Shown here: piece after piece, positions 9,478 through 18,100 of the stretch
Layout of the letters: each line of letters begins with the position of its first letter
Position numbering within the stretch: position 1 is the first letter of the stretch
Assembly (NCBI RefSeq): GCF_022763305.1
Contig: NZ_JALEGT010000023.1
Coordinates: forward strand, 1-56,819
Direction of reading: 5' to 3'
Source of the DNA: Marivita sp.
Lineage (GTDB): Bacteria; Pseudomonadota; Alphaproteobacteria; Rhodobacterales; Rhodobacteraceae
DNA: 56,819 bases
The notes under the pieces: model-generated
Told to the model about the DNA's origin: nothing
The model's input: the letters and a program-made list of their open reading frames with translations, nothing else
Databases searched by the model: none
Position numbers and translations under genes: made by a program

Positions 9478-10659
9478 TCAGACGGACGCCTTGAGCGCGT
9501 CCACCAGATCGGTGCGTTCCCAGCTGAACCCGCCATCCGCCTCCGGCGCGCGGCCGAAATGGCCATAAGCCGCCGTGCGCTCATAAATCGGCTTGTTCAA
9601 CTGAAGATGCGTGCGGATGCCGCGCGGGGTGAGGTCCATGACCTTGGGGATCGCCGCTTCGATGGCGGAGGCATCGACATCGCCGGTGCCATGCGTGTCG
9701 GCATAGATCGACAGCGGTTTGGAGACACCAATCGCATAGGACAGCTGGATCGTGCAGCGTTCGGCCATGCCCGCCGCAACGACGTTCTTGGCCAGATAGC
9801 GCGCGGCATAGGCAGCGGAGCGGTCCACCTTGGTCGGATCCTTGCCCGAGAAGGCACCACCACCGTGGGGGGCGGCCCCACCATAGGTGTCGACGATGAT
9901 CTTGCGCCCGGTGAGGCCAGCGTCGCCGTCAGGGCCGCCGATCACGAAGGTGCCGGTCGGATTGACCCACCATTCGGTGGCATCGGTGATCCAGCCATCG
10001 GGCAGGGTTTCGCGGATATACGGCTCCACAATCGCGCGGATGTCGGCGGAGCTTTGGCTTTCGTCGGCATGCTGCGTCGAGAGAACGATCGAGGTCACAC
10101 CCACCGGCTTGCCGTTTTCGTAGCGCACGGAGATCTGCGATTTCGCATCGGGGCGCAACAACGGTTCCTGTCCTGATTTGCGCACTTCGGCCAGACGGCG
10201 CAGGATCGCGTGGCTGAATTGGATCGGCGCCGGCATCAGCGCGTCGGTCTCGTTCGTGGCATAGCCGAACATGATGCCCTGATCGCCTGCACCTTCGTCC
10301 TTGTCACCGCTGGCGTTCACGCCCTGCGCGATATGGGCCGACTGCTGGTGCAGCAGGTTGGTGATCTCGCAGGTGGCGTGATGGAATTCGTCCTGCTCGT
10401 AGCCGATATCCTTGATACAGGCGCGGGCGATGTCCGGGATACGTGCCATATAGGTGGCAAGCCGAGCCTGGTCCGACAGCCCAACCTCTCCACCGATCAC
10501 GACGCGGTTGGTCGTGGCAAAGGTTTCGCAGGCGACCCGCGCTTCGGGTTCTTCGGAAAGAAAGGCGTCAAGGATAGCGTCCGAGATACGGTCGCAGACC
10601 TTATCCGGGTGGCCCTCGGACACGGATTCCGAGGTGAAGATATAATTCTGTCGGGACAT
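9478..10659 (-). CDS. metK: S-adenosylmethionine synthetase
   Basis: Makes SAM from methionine and ATP. The 393-residue protein has GHPDKVCD at the N-terminus, [12 protein letters not shown], and the phosphate-binding [16 protein letters not shown]. The start giving [12 protein letters not shown] is set by the riboswitch-associated GGAG ribosome site at 10665-10668. The gene lies after lnt on the same strand, is directly controlled by the SAM/SAH riboswitch in its 63-base leader, and ends at a tandem-hairpin terminator. Confidence 0.98.
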   Translation of the reverse strand: MSRQNYIFTSESVSEGHPDKVCDRISDAILDAFLSEEPEARVACETFATTNRVVIGGEVGLSDQARLATYMARIPDIARACIKDIGYEQDEFHHATCEITNLLHQQSAHIAQGVNASGDKDEGAGDQGIMFGYATNETDALMPAPIQFSHAILRRLAEVRKSGQEPLLRPDAKSQISVRYENGKPVGVTSIVLSTQHADESQSSADIRAIVEPYIRETLPDGWITDATEWWVNPTGTFVIGGPDGDAGLTGRKIIVDTYGGAAPHGGGAFSGKDPTKVDRSAAYAARYLAKNVVAAGMAERCTIQLSYAIGVSKPLSIYADTHGTGDVDASAIEAAIPKVMDLTPRGIRTHLQLNKPIYERTAAYGHFGRAPEADGGFSWERTDLVDALKASV

Positions 10660-10662
10660 GAG

Positions 10663-10707
10663 TGCTCCATTAGGGTCTGCCGTCACGTCAGGAAGCCGTT
10701 GTGACGG
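10663..10707 (-). promoter_or_regulatory. SAM/SAH riboswitch in the metK leader
   Basis: On the minus strand a seven-pair stem CCGTCAC / GTGACGG (10701-10707 with 10680-10686) encloses the loop AACGGCTTCCTGAC. After a short linker comes AATGGAGCA, whose GGAG is the metK ribosome site. Loop, stem and the trailing ATGGAGCA match what I recall of the SAM/SAH riboswitch that Weinberg and colleagues described upstream of metK in Rhodobacterales. In that class the ribosome site pairs into an H-type pseudoknot with the loop CUUCC when SAM or SAH binds, blocking translation. Confidence 0.92.
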
Positions 10708-10722
10708 GAATGATGATCCGCG

Positions 10723-12207
10723 TTACGCCGCGCCGGGGTCCGGGTCAATGGGCTTGCGCCGTTTCCACAAGAACAGGGTCGCAAATGCCACGATCAATGC
10801 ACAAAGCGCGAGCCAATCGCCGGTGCGGCTGTAGAGCAACGGCTTCAACGGAGGCGGCAGCGGTACGTCAAGAAACCCGGCGCGGCCCAGCGGTAGGGCC
10901 TCCACGATTGTGCCTGCCGGGTCGATCATGGCCGAAATGCCGGTATTCGCCACGCGGACCATCGGCAGACGTTGTTCGATGGCGCGCAGCCGGGCCTGCG
11001 TCAGGTGCTGTTGCGGGCCGGCATTGACACCGAACCATGCATCGTTGGTGATCTGGAGCAGCATGGCCGGGCGCTGCGGCGCACCATTGACATCCTGCGG
11101 GAAGACCGCCTCGTAGCAGATCAGCGGCAACGCGGTGCCCAACGGACCAAGGTCGATGAGCGCAGGCCCCGGCCCTGAGGAATAGCCCGACTCGGCGCGC
11201 GCGGCGAGGCCGAGGATGTTGAAGCGAGCAAAGAACGAAGCGGCGGGCATGTATTCCCCGAACGGCACGAGATGGTGCTTGTCGTAGAGATCGGATACCT
11301 GCCCCGCGCTGTCGAGCGTGATGAGCGAATTGTAATACCGTCCGTCTTCTTCGCGCTGGATGCCCAGCACCACCGGTGTGCCTGCGGCGGCCTCTGCAAT
11401 GACGTCGAGCGCCGGGCCTGCATTTTCGAGAAGGTTTGGCACTGCCGTTTCCGGCCAGACGATAAGATCGGGTTTGGGCAGTTGCGCGGTGAAATCCACC
11501 TGCCGGTTGAAAAACAGCGGGATGTAGTCGCGATCCCATTTCTGATGCTGCGGCGCGTTGGGTTGGATCAGACGGACGGTGAATCCGGTTCGGTCCAAAG
11601 ACCCGGGGTACAGGAACATCCCCCCGATAAATCCGTTGAAGCTGACCAGACCCGTGACGAACAAAACGGGAAACGAGCGGGCGGAGATTGCCCAGGCGGC
11701 ACTTGCCGCCAGCAGCAATGTCACCAGCGTCACACCGTGCGGCCCGATGATCGCATGCCATTGCGCGACCGGAGTTTGGGCCCAGACATAGCCCACCAGT
11801 CCCCAGGGGAAGCCTGTCAGGATATAGGCGCGAGCCAGTTCAATGGCCGCCCAGCAGAGTGCGATGCCGAAGGGACCGGGCGACATCCGGCGTCCGGCCC
11901 AGAAGGCGGACGCCCAGAGCAGCGCCAGTCCCGAGGCCAATCCCACAAGCGCAAAAGGGGCCATCCACCCGGTTGCGGCAGCATCCACGGCGAACGGCTC
12001 GACGATCCAGTGCATCGACAGGGCGAAATAGCCCACACCGAAAAGCCAGCCGGTCCACGCCGCAGAGCCTGCGCGTGTATCGCGCAGGACCAGAACGAGG
12101 ATGGCGACCAAGGCTGGTGCCGCGATCCACCACAGATCAAATGGCGCCTGGCCCAATGCAAAGACGCCCCCCAGACAGATTGCGCCAAGGCGGCGGAGTA
12201 CGTGCAT
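10723..12207 (-). CDS. lnt: Apolipoprotein N-acyltransferase
   Basis: Adds the third acyl chain to the N-terminal Cys of lipoproteins in the inner membrane. The 494-residue protein has about six N-terminal membrane helices, then a nitrilase-like periplasmic domain with the Glu in VWPETAVPN, the Lys in YDKHHLVPFGEYMP and the Cys in LICYEAVFP, and a C-terminal helix near residues 465-485. The start giving MHVLRRLGAI follows the corC stop by four bases. Its position between the corC-like gene and metK is the conserved alphaproteobacterial order. Confidence 0.95.
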   Translation of the reverse strand: MHVLRRLGAICLGGVFALGQAPFDLWWIAAPALVAILVLVLRDTRAGSAAWTGWLFGVGYFALSMHWIVEPFAVDAAATGWMAPFALVGLASGLALLWASAFWAGRRMSPGPFGIALCWAAIELARAYILTGFPWGLVGYVWAQTPVAQWHAIIGPHGVTLVTLLLAASAAWAISARSFPVLFVTGLVSFNGFIGGMFLYPGSLDRTGFTVRLIQPNAPQHQKWDRDYIPLFFNRQVDFTAQLPKPDLIVWPETAVPNLLENAGPALDVIAEAAAGTPVVLGIQREEDGRYYNSLITLDSAGQVSDLYDKHHLVPFGEYMPAASFFARFNILGLAARAESGYSSGPGPALIDLGPLGTALPLICYEAVFPQDVNGAPQRPAMLLQITNDAWFGVNAGPQQHLTQARLRAIEQRLPMVRVANTGISAMIDPAGTIVEALPLGRAGFLDVPLPPPLKPLLYSRTGDWLALCALIVAFATLFLWKRRKPIDPDPGAA

Positions 12208-12211
12208 CGGT

Positions 12212-13153
12212 TCAGGCGGACTGTGCGGTGGCTCTTGCAACGTCCGAGGCTTCGCGGGCGCGGGCGGCATCACCAGCCGCTGTCGCCTTGAGCCTGACGC
12301 GCATCCGTTTGATGCGGCGCGGATCGGCGTCGATCACCTCGAACTCCGGGCCTTCGGGGTGAGGAACGACTTCGCCACGTGCGGGCACGTGACCCGCCAG
12401 CATGAAAACCAGACCGCCCAATGTGTCGATTTCCTCGCCGTCGATGTCGTCGTGGTCCGTCAGGTTCAGACCGATCTCGGCCTCGAATTCCTCGAGCGGC
12501 GTGCGGGCAAAGGCGAGATAGACTCCGGGCTTCTCGCGCGAGAAATTGGTGCCTTCGTCCAGATCGTGTTCATCCTCGATTTCCCCGATCACCTGTTCGA
12601 TCAGGTCCTCGATGGTCACGAGGCCATCCACACCGCCATATTCGTCGATCACCAGCGCCATGTGCCGCCGCTCGGTCTGCATTTTGGCCAAGAGCACGCC
12701 GATGGGCATGGAAGGTGGCACGAAAAGCAGGGGGCGCAGCATCTGTTTCAGATCGAAATCGCTGCTGCGGCCGTTGAACCCGTGCTTGAGCGCGAGGTCC
12801 TTGAGGTGCGCCATCCCGATCGGTGTATCCAGCGTGCCGGTATAAACCGGCAGCCGCGTCAGACCGCTTTCGCGGAAGACATTGACCAGTTCGGCCTTGG
12901 TGATGGTATCGGGGACGGAGACGATGTCGGCACGCGGAACCGCCACATCATAGACCCGCATGCGACGCAGGTTCATCATACCGTCTATCGGAGACATCGA
13001 CCGAGAGATTTCCGGCGTCGGAGTCGTGTCGGCCACCTGAGTTGAGCCGCCCATCCAGTTGCGCAGACGTGCAAAGAACCCACGTCCCGGTTGAGTGTCG
13101 TTCGTCTTGAGCGCGCGTTGCGCTGCGTTAGACGAGTCGTCGGTATCGCCCAT
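12212..13153 (-). CDS. CBS-domain protein of the CorC/hemolysin family
   Basis: A 313-residue soluble protein with two CBS domains (about residues 70-205, including the MALVIDEYGGVDGLVTIEDLIEQ segment) and a C-terminal transporter-associated (CorC_HlyC) domain at about 220-295. The N-terminal DUF21 membrane domain of full-length homologues is absent, as in CorC of the ybeY-corC-lnt cluster. Such proteins are linked to magnesium/cobalt homeostasis and membrane integrity. An AGGAAAAA site precedes the ATG. Tightly followed by lnt. Confidence 0.9.
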   Translation of the reverse strand: MGDTDDSSNAAQRALKTNDTQPGRGFFARLRNWMGGSTQVADTTPTPEISRSMSPIDGMMNLRRMRVYDVAVPRADIVSVPDTITKAELVNVFRESGLTRLPVYTGTLDTPIGMAHLKDLALKHGFNGRSSDFDLKQMLRPLLFVPPSMPIGVLLAKMQTERRHMALVIDEYGGVDGLVTIEDLIEQVIGEIEDEHDLDEGTNFSREKPGVYLAFARTPLEEFEAEIGLNLTDHDDIDGEEIDTLGGLVFMLAGHVPARGEVVPHPEGPEFEVIDADPRRIKRMRVRLKATAAGDAARAREASDVARATAQSA

Positions 13154-13188
13154 TTTTTCCTGTTCCAGAGAAGGCCAATTGGCCCGTA

Positions 13189-13698
13189 CTACCCCATATA
13201 TGGGTCCGCAACACCCATTTTGCCAAGTATCCGGGTCTCCAACCCTTCCATCAGCGTGGCATCGCGGTCACGAATGTGATCATAGCCCAAGAGATGTAAC
13301 ACTCCGTGAACAATCAGGTGTGTGGCATGGTCGTGCAGGGATTTGCCCGCATCCTCCGCCTCGCGCAGGCAGGTGTCATAAGCGATGGCGATATCGCCAA
13401 GGCTTTCGCCCATCAGCGGATCAGGTGGCGGCGGAGGGGTCGGCGCAGCGCCGTCATCTTCCGCGGCAAGGTCGAAGGTCGGCCAACTCAGGACATTGGT
13501 CGGTGTGGGTTTGCCGCGGAATTCGGCGTTCAGTTCGGCGATGCGCTCATCATCACAGGCCAGCACGGCAATCTCATATCCGGAAATCGGAAAACCCAAG
13601 TATTCCAGAGCCTTGATGGCTGCCGCCTCGGCAATATCCTCAAGTCCGGCCGCGTCCCAGCGGGGGTCTTCGATCACGATGTCGGTCAGTGTGGTCAA
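13189..13698 (-). CDS. ybeY: Endoribonuclease YbeY (rRNA maturation factor)
   Basis: A zinc-dependent RNase for 16S rRNA 3' maturation and ribosome quality control. The 169-residue protein carries the diagnostic zinc motif HGVLHLLGYDH near the C-terminus. A proline-rich insertion (PTPPPPPDP) sits in the middle, a common variation. The start codon is TTG, because an in-frame stop lies just upstream and no ATG precedes the first conserved strand. It sits downstream of phoH in the usual order, separated by a palindromic repeat. Confidence 0.93.
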   Translation of the reverse strand: MTTLTDIVIEDPRWDAAGLEDIAEAAAIKALEYLGFPISGYEIAVLACDDERIAELNAEFRGKPTPTNVLSWPTFDLAAEDDGAAPTPPPPPDPLMGESLGDIAIAYDTCLREAEDAGKSLHDHATHLIVHGVLHLLGYDHIRDRDATLMEGLETRILGKMGVADPYMG

Positions 13699-13706
13699 TG
13701 CTTATT

Positions 13707-13757
13707 GATCGGGGGCTCTGCCCCCGAACCCCCGGAGTTTATTCGGCAAGATGAAGA
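13707..13757. repeat. GC-rich palindromic intergenic repeat, Rhodobacteraceae type
   Basis: The spacer between phoH and ybeY is almost wholly one element. It has a hairpin GGGGGC / GCCCCC (13711-13725), then GAACCCCCGGAG, then TTTATTCGGCAAGATGAAG. From memory, near-identical elements (GGGGCTCTGCCCC, GAACCCCCGGAGT, TTTNNNCAAGATGAAG) recur between genes across Rhodobacteraceae genomes. It may act as a transcript-end or mRNA-processing element within the phoH-ybeY transcript. Only this copy is in the window. Confidence 0.7.
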
Positions 13758-14735
13758 TCAGGGCGTTTCCGCGTCTTTTTCGTAGGCCTCGATGATCGCC
13801 GCCACAAGCGGGTGGCGCACCACGTCCTTGGAGGTGAAGTAGTTGAAGCTGATCTTCGGGATGGATTTCAGCAGGCGCTCCGCGTCCGCCAGCCCCGACG
13901 CCACACCGCGTGGCAGGTCGATCTGGGTACGGTCGCCCGTGATCACCATGCGCGAACCTTCGCCGAGACGGGTCAGAAACATTTTCATCTGCATGGACGT
14001 GGCGTTCTGCGCCTCGTCGAGAACCACGAAGGCATTCGACAATGTCCGCCCCCGCATGAAGGCGAGCGGCGCGATTTCGACGGTCTTTTCCTCGATCATC
14101 TTGGCCAGCTGCTTGCCCGGCAGAAAATCGTTCAGTGCATCATAGAGCGGCTGCATGTAGGGATCGACCTTGTCCTTCATGTCGCCGGGCAGGTAGCCCA
14201 GCTTTTCGCCCGCTTCGACCGCAGGACGGCTGAGGATGATCTTGTCGACTTGCCCGGTGATGAACATGTTCACGCCGACGGCAACGGCCAGATAGGTCTT
14301 GCCGGTGCCTGCCGGGCCGATGCCAAAGGCAAGTTCGTTTTCGAAAAGCGCCCGCACATAGGCCTTCTGCGCATCGGTGCGCGGCTCGACCAGTTTCTTG
14401 CGGGTCTTGATTTCGACCGGGCCACCTTCGAACATTTCGATCTGCGCATCGGGTCCGACATCGTCAGGCGCCATGCGGAACTGGCGGTCGATATCGCCGG
14501 GCGAGACACTGCGTCCCTGTTCAAGCCGCTGGTAAAGAGAATTCAGAACATCGCGCGCTTCGCTCTGTGCGTCGGGCTCGCCATGGATCGCCAACTGATT
14601 CCCGCGGCGCAGGATCTGCACCCCAAGGCGGGTTTCGATTTCGGTGAGATTGCGGTCGTATTCGCCGCAAAGGTCGATGAGCAAACGGTTATCTGGAAAT
14701 TCTACAAGCGCTTGTGACAAGGTGTCTGTGGTCAC
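13758..14735 (-). CDS. ybeZ: PhoH family ATPase (YbeZ)
   Basis: A 325-residue PhoH-like ATPase that works with YbeY in rRNA processing. It has an N-terminal KH-like region, the Walker A GPAGTGKTYLA near residue 146 and the Walker B AFVVLDEAQN, followed by TRLGEGSRMVITGD. The start is GTG, with GGAG six bases upstream. It begins the minus-strand block phoH-ybeY-corC-lnt-metK. The lipoprotein and OmpA-like genes lie upstream on the same strand. Confidence 0.93.
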   Translation of the reverse strand: MTTDTLSQALVEFPDNRLLIDLCGEYDRNLTEIETRLGVQILRRGNQLAIHGEPDAQSEARDVLNSLYQRLEQGRSVSPGDIDRQFRMAPDDVGPDAQIEMFEGGPVEIKTRKKLVEPRTDAQKAYVRALFENELAFGIGPAGTGKTYLAVAVGVNMFITGQVDKIILSRPAVEAGEKLGYLPGDMKDKVDPYMQPLYDALNDFLPGKQLAKMIEEKTVEIAPLAFMRGRTLSNAFVVLDEAQNATSMQMKMFLTRLGEGSRMVITGDRTQIDLPRGVASGLADAERLLKSIPKISFNYFTSKDVVRHPLVAAIIEAYEKDAETP

Positions 14736-14810
14736 GCGGGTCTCCGGTGCAAGGGTGTCGGGAACAGGGTGTCAACTTCCTTCACACAGTGCAAGCGGAC
14801 ACCCCTTCCG

Positions 14811-15107
14811 TCACAATGCGTCTCCGAATGCCGAACCGCCCTTGAAGTCGCCTATGGCGGTGTTCCGTTCGGAGCTGTTGCCCGAGCAGACCGGCTTGCC
14901 TGTCGGATCGAGCCTCGGCGACAGGTAGCCTTCGATACCATCGTCGATGATCCAGTGATCACAGCCATTGGGATCGATCCAGATACCGGCCTGAAGTTGG
15001 CTCAGCGGCTTTCTGTCGATGCCTCGATCAAAGCTCTTGTCTTCACCAACGTTTTCGCAAGCGGTCAGCGCGGCACAGACCGCAGACAGAATGACAAGAC
15101 GGGTCAT
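14811..15107 (-). CDS. Small lipoprotein with GIWIDP motif
   Basis: A 98-residue predicted lipoprotein with lipobox AALTAC near residue 17. After the anchor it contains GIWIDPNGCDHWIIDDG, then EGYLSPRLDPTGKPVC. The neighbouring OmpA-like protein has the same segment (GIWIDPDGCEHWVMDDG, EGFMSPHL, GTPVC). Four cysteines, including the lipid-anchored one, are present. The function is unknown, but the shared module and shared strand make a common envelope role likely. The start giving MTRLVILSAV is chosen because it opens the signal sequence. Eight more upstream codons are possible. Confidence 0.75.
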   Translation of the reverse strand: MTRLVILSAVCAALTACENVGEDKSFDRGIDRKPLSQLQAGIWIDPNGCDHWIIDDGIEGYLSPRLDPTGKPVCSGNSSERNTAIGDFKGGSAFGDAL

Positions 15108-15118
15108 GGCGGATTTCC

Positions 15119-15643
15119 TCAGCGCAGGCACAGGATTTCCACCCGGCGGTTTTGCGCCATTCCGGCGGTATTCGAATTGCTGGCAATCGGGCGGCTTTCA
15201 CCGAAACCCCGCACCGAATAGACGCGCGCGCCGGCCTGCTGGGCCACCTGCGCTACCGCGCGGGCCCGCCGTTCGCTCAGCGCCTGATTGGAGGCGTCGG
15301 ATGCGCGGCTGTCGGTGTGACCTTCGATGACAAAGCCGTTCGCCGGATTGGACGCGAAGAAGGAGCGCAGGCTGTTTACGCCACCCGGTGCTATCGTGGC
15401 GCTGCCGGTGGCGAACATCGTGTCCGTGGGCACAATCGCGCAACGGCTGACCTTGTGGCAGACAGGGGTACCGTTGCGGCGCAGATGCGGACTCATGAAG
15501 CCTTCGGCGCCATCATCCATCACCCAGTGCTCGCATCCATCAGGGTCGATCCAGATACCGGGCACGTAGCGTTCGCCCTGCTGCGCGGACGCAGGCACCG
15601 CGAGTGCGACACTCAACACAATTGCGGACAAGCGCCCCATCAT
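15119..15643 (-). CDS. OmpA-family protein with GIWIDP motif
   Basis: A 174-residue protein with a signal peptide ending VPASAQ. Next is the GIWIDPDGCEHWVMDDG module shared with the downstream lipoprotein, then an OmpA C-terminal-like peptidoglycan-binding domain (about 85-174). That domain has FATGSATI, VIEGHTDSRASDASNQALSERRA and GFGESRPIASN. The first two codons are both ATG. It probably sits in the periplasm or outer membrane bound to peptidoglycan. It has no beta-barrel, so it is not OmpA itself. Confidence 0.85.
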   Translation of the reverse strand: MMGRLSAIVLSVALAVPASAQQGERYVPGIWIDPDGCEHWVMDDGAEGFMSPHLRRNGTPVCHKVSRCAIVPTDTMFATGSATIAPGGVNSLRSFFASNPANGFVIEGHTDSRASDASNQALSERRARAVAQVAQQAGARVYSVRGFGESRPIASNSNTAGMAQNRRVEILCLR

Positions 15644-15773
15644 TTCCGCTTCCTTCGGTTGTGACGACGCCCTGCCGGTGGCAACGGTGTCCGACTCAAG
15701 CTAATACTACCAAAGACTGCGGGTCAGGGAAGACCAAACCTCTATATATCGCGGATGACCCTTAGATGATGTG

Positions 15774-17114
15774 TCATTCGATCAACGCACCCTTGAGCGA
15801 GTTGCGACCCGATTCGATGATTCGGACCCGTCGCAGATCGCCGGGGGCCAGACCATCGGCCTGAACGTGGACCGCATGCAGATGGTCGGACTTGCCCACC
15901 ATCTGACCCGTCAGGCGACCCGGCTTTTCGAAAAGGACGCCGACCTCTTTGCCCACCATCGCGTCCTGCGCCGCTTGCTGCTGTTCGGTGATCAGGGCCT
16001 GCAGACGCTGCAGGCGGTCGTCCTTCACATCCTCGGGAAGCTGGTCACGCTCGGCCGCCGGGGTGCCGGGGCGGGTGGAGTACTTGAAGCTGTAGGCATA
16101 GCCGTAGTTGGACGCGCGGATGATGTCCAAAGTGGCCTGGAAATCCTCTTCGGTCTCTTCCGGGAACCCGACGATGAAATCACCGGACAGCAGCAGGTCA
16201 GGACGCGCGGCGCGCAGTTTCTCGATGATGGCAAGATAGCTTTCCGCCGTGTGCTGGCGGTTCATCCGCTTGAGGATGCGATCCGAGCCGGACTGCACGG
16301 GCAGGTGCAGGTAGGGCATCAGTTTCGGGCAGGTGCCATGCGCTTCGATCAGGTCGTCGGTCATGTCGTTGGGATGGCTGGTGGTGAAGCGGATGCGCTC
16401 CAGCCCGTCGATGTCGTTGAGCGCCCAGATCAGACGGGCAAGCGACCAGTCTCCGCCCTCCCCGTTCGTCCCCTTCGGGGCCGAACCATGATAGGCGTTG
16501 ACGTTCTGACCGAGCAGCGTGATCTCGCGCACGCCGCGTTCGACCAGATCGCGCGCCTCGGTCAGGATCCGGTCGGCGGGGCGGCTGACCTCGGCGCCGC
16601 GCGTGTAGGGCACGACGCAGAAGGCGCAGAACTTGTCGCAGCCTTCCTGCACGGTGAGAAAAGCGGTCGGGCCACGTTTCGCCTTGGGGCGGGTCTTGAG
16701 AACCTCGAACTTGTCCTCTTCGGGGAAATCGGTGTCGAGCGCCTTTTCACCTTTCCGCGCCTTCGCCTCCAACTCGGGCAGGCGGTGGTAGCTTTGCGGG
16801 CCGACGACCAGATCGACCATCGGCTGACGGCGCATGATCTCTTCGCCCTCGGCCTGTGCCACACATCCAGCAACACCGATCTTCAGATCGGGCTTGGCCG
16901 CCTTCAGACCCTTGTACCGGCCCAGTTCGGAATAGACCTTTTCCGCCGCTTTTTCCCGGATATGGCAGGTGTTGAGCAGGATCATGTCCGCATCATCGGG
17001 CGACTGCGTTTCGACATAGCCCTGCCCGCCCAGCGCCTCGGCCATGCGTTCGCTGTCATAGACGTTCATCTGACAGCCATAGGTCTTGATATAAAGCTTC
17101 TTCGGTTCGGACAT
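15774..17114 (-). CDS. miaB: tRNA-2-methylthio-N6-isopentenyladenosine(37) synthase
   Basis: A radical-SAM methylthiotransferase acting on i6A37 of tRNA. The 446-residue protein has the N-terminal MTTase domain with its three cluster cysteines ([23 protein letters not shown]). It also has the radical SAM motif [15 protein letters not shown] and a C-terminal TRAM domain. The start giving [13 protein letters not shown] is the first Met before the MTTase domain, and the 21 upstream codons are not conserved-looking. It heads the minus-strand block, divergent from the next gene. Confidence 0.96.
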   Translation of the reverse strand: MSEPKKLYIKTYGCQMNVYDSERMAEALGGQGYVETQSPDDADMILLNTCHIREKAAEKVYSELGRYKGLKAAKPDLKIGVAGCVAQAEGEEIMRRQPMVDLVVGPQSYHRLPELEAKARKGEKALDTDFPEEDKFEVLKTRPKAKRGPTAFLTVQEGCDKFCAFCVVPYTRGAEVSRPADRILTEARDLVERGVREITLLGQNVNAYHGSAPKGTNGEGGDWSLARLIWALNDIDGLERIRFTTSHPNDMTDDLIEAHGTCPKLMPYLHLPVQSGSDRILKRMNRQHTAESYLAIIEKLRAARPDLLLSGDFIVGFPEETEEDFQATLDIIRASNYGYAYSFKYSTRPGTPAAERDQLPEDVKDDRLQRLQALITEQQQAAQDAMVGKEVGVLFEKPGRLTGQMVGKSDHLHAVHVQADGLAPGDLRRVRIIESGRNSLKGALIE

Positions 17115-17227
17115 GGGCCAATCCTCCGGGGCGGGGTTCAGGGCGTGCCGATACCGCATGTCACCCCTGTCTTGCAATGCACGGTTTTTTCACCGACTCT
17201 GCGCAAAACTCCCGCAGAGGATGCCTC

Positions 17228-18094
17228 ATGCGTTATACAGGTCTTGATCAGCTTCTGTCACAAGGGTCCGCGGCACTCGCCAAGGGACCTCTCGCTTTGG
17301 TGTTCGTAGAAGACGACGTCGAAGTCGACACGACCCTGCGGCACAACCTGCATCTGGGCTTCAAATCCAACATCGTCTTCATGCCCGAAGCCTTCGATCT
17401 GGCCGAGGATATCGCCGACAAGGTGGTGCGCGTCGATGCCGAAATCACGCGCAAGGGCAACCGCGAAGAGATCGTGAATGCGATCATTCCCAAGGCTCAG
17501 GGCCTGTGGGTCTATGTCTGCTACAACGCGGAATATCTGTTCTTTCCCTTCTGCGAGACACGGACAATCGGCGAAATGCTGGCCTTTCACACGGAAGAGC
17601 GGCGGGACGCGATGCTATGCTATGCCATCGACCTCTATGCGGGCGATCTTGACGCACATCCAAACGCGGTGAACATCGACGACGCCTATATCGACCGGTC
17701 AGGCTACTATGCGCTGGGGCGCAACGATCCGGCGACAAACTATCCCAAGGAACGGCAACTGGATTTTTTCGGCGGCTTGCGCTGGCGTTACGAGGAACAC
17801 GTGCCGCCCGAGCGGCGCAAGATCGACCGCATCGCCTTGTTCCGCGCCAAGCCCGGGCTGGCGCTGCGCGCCGACCACACGTTCAACGACGAGGAATACA
17901 ACACCTACGCGTGCCCATGGCACAACAATCTGACGGCGGCGGTGGCCACATTCCGCACGGCAAAAGCGCTCAAGCGCAATCCCGGGTCAGCCTACGAGAT
18001 CGAAACGTTCCGGTGGCACAATTCGGTGCCGTTTGAATGGCACTCCCGACAATTGCTGGACCTTGGCCTGATCGAATCCGGTCAGTGGTTCTGA
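17228..18094 (+). CDS. Conserved protein, possibly glycosyltransferase-like
   Basis: A 288-residue soluble protein I cannot assign firmly. Near the N-terminus LALVFVEDDVEVDTTLRHNL resembles the acidic-motif strand of some family-2-like glycosyltransferases. The rest is rich in aromatic residues and His, with WYV-type strands (GLWVYVCYNAEYLFFPFCE) and the C-terminal HNNLTAAVATFRTAKALKR. There is no signal peptide or membrane helix. The start giving MRYTGLDQLL is chosen over a longer frame that reads into the miaB promoter region. It stands alone and converges on the LOV kinase gene with a six-base gap. Confidence 0.5.
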   Translation: MRYTGLDQLLSQGSAALAKGPLALVFVEDDVEVDTTLRHNLHLGFKSNIVFMPEAFDLAEDIADKVVRVDAEITRKGNREEIVNAIIPKAQGLWVYVCYNAEYLFFPFCETRTIGEMLAFHTEERRDAMLCYAIDLYAGDLDAHPNAVNIDDAYIDRSGYYALGRNDPATNYPKERQLDFFGGLRWRYEEHVPPERRKIDRIALFRAKPGLALRADHTFNDEEYNTYACPWHNNLTAAVATFRTAKALKRNPGSAYEIETFRWHNSVPFEWHSRQLLDLGLIESGQWF

Positions 18095-18100
18095 CGCAGG

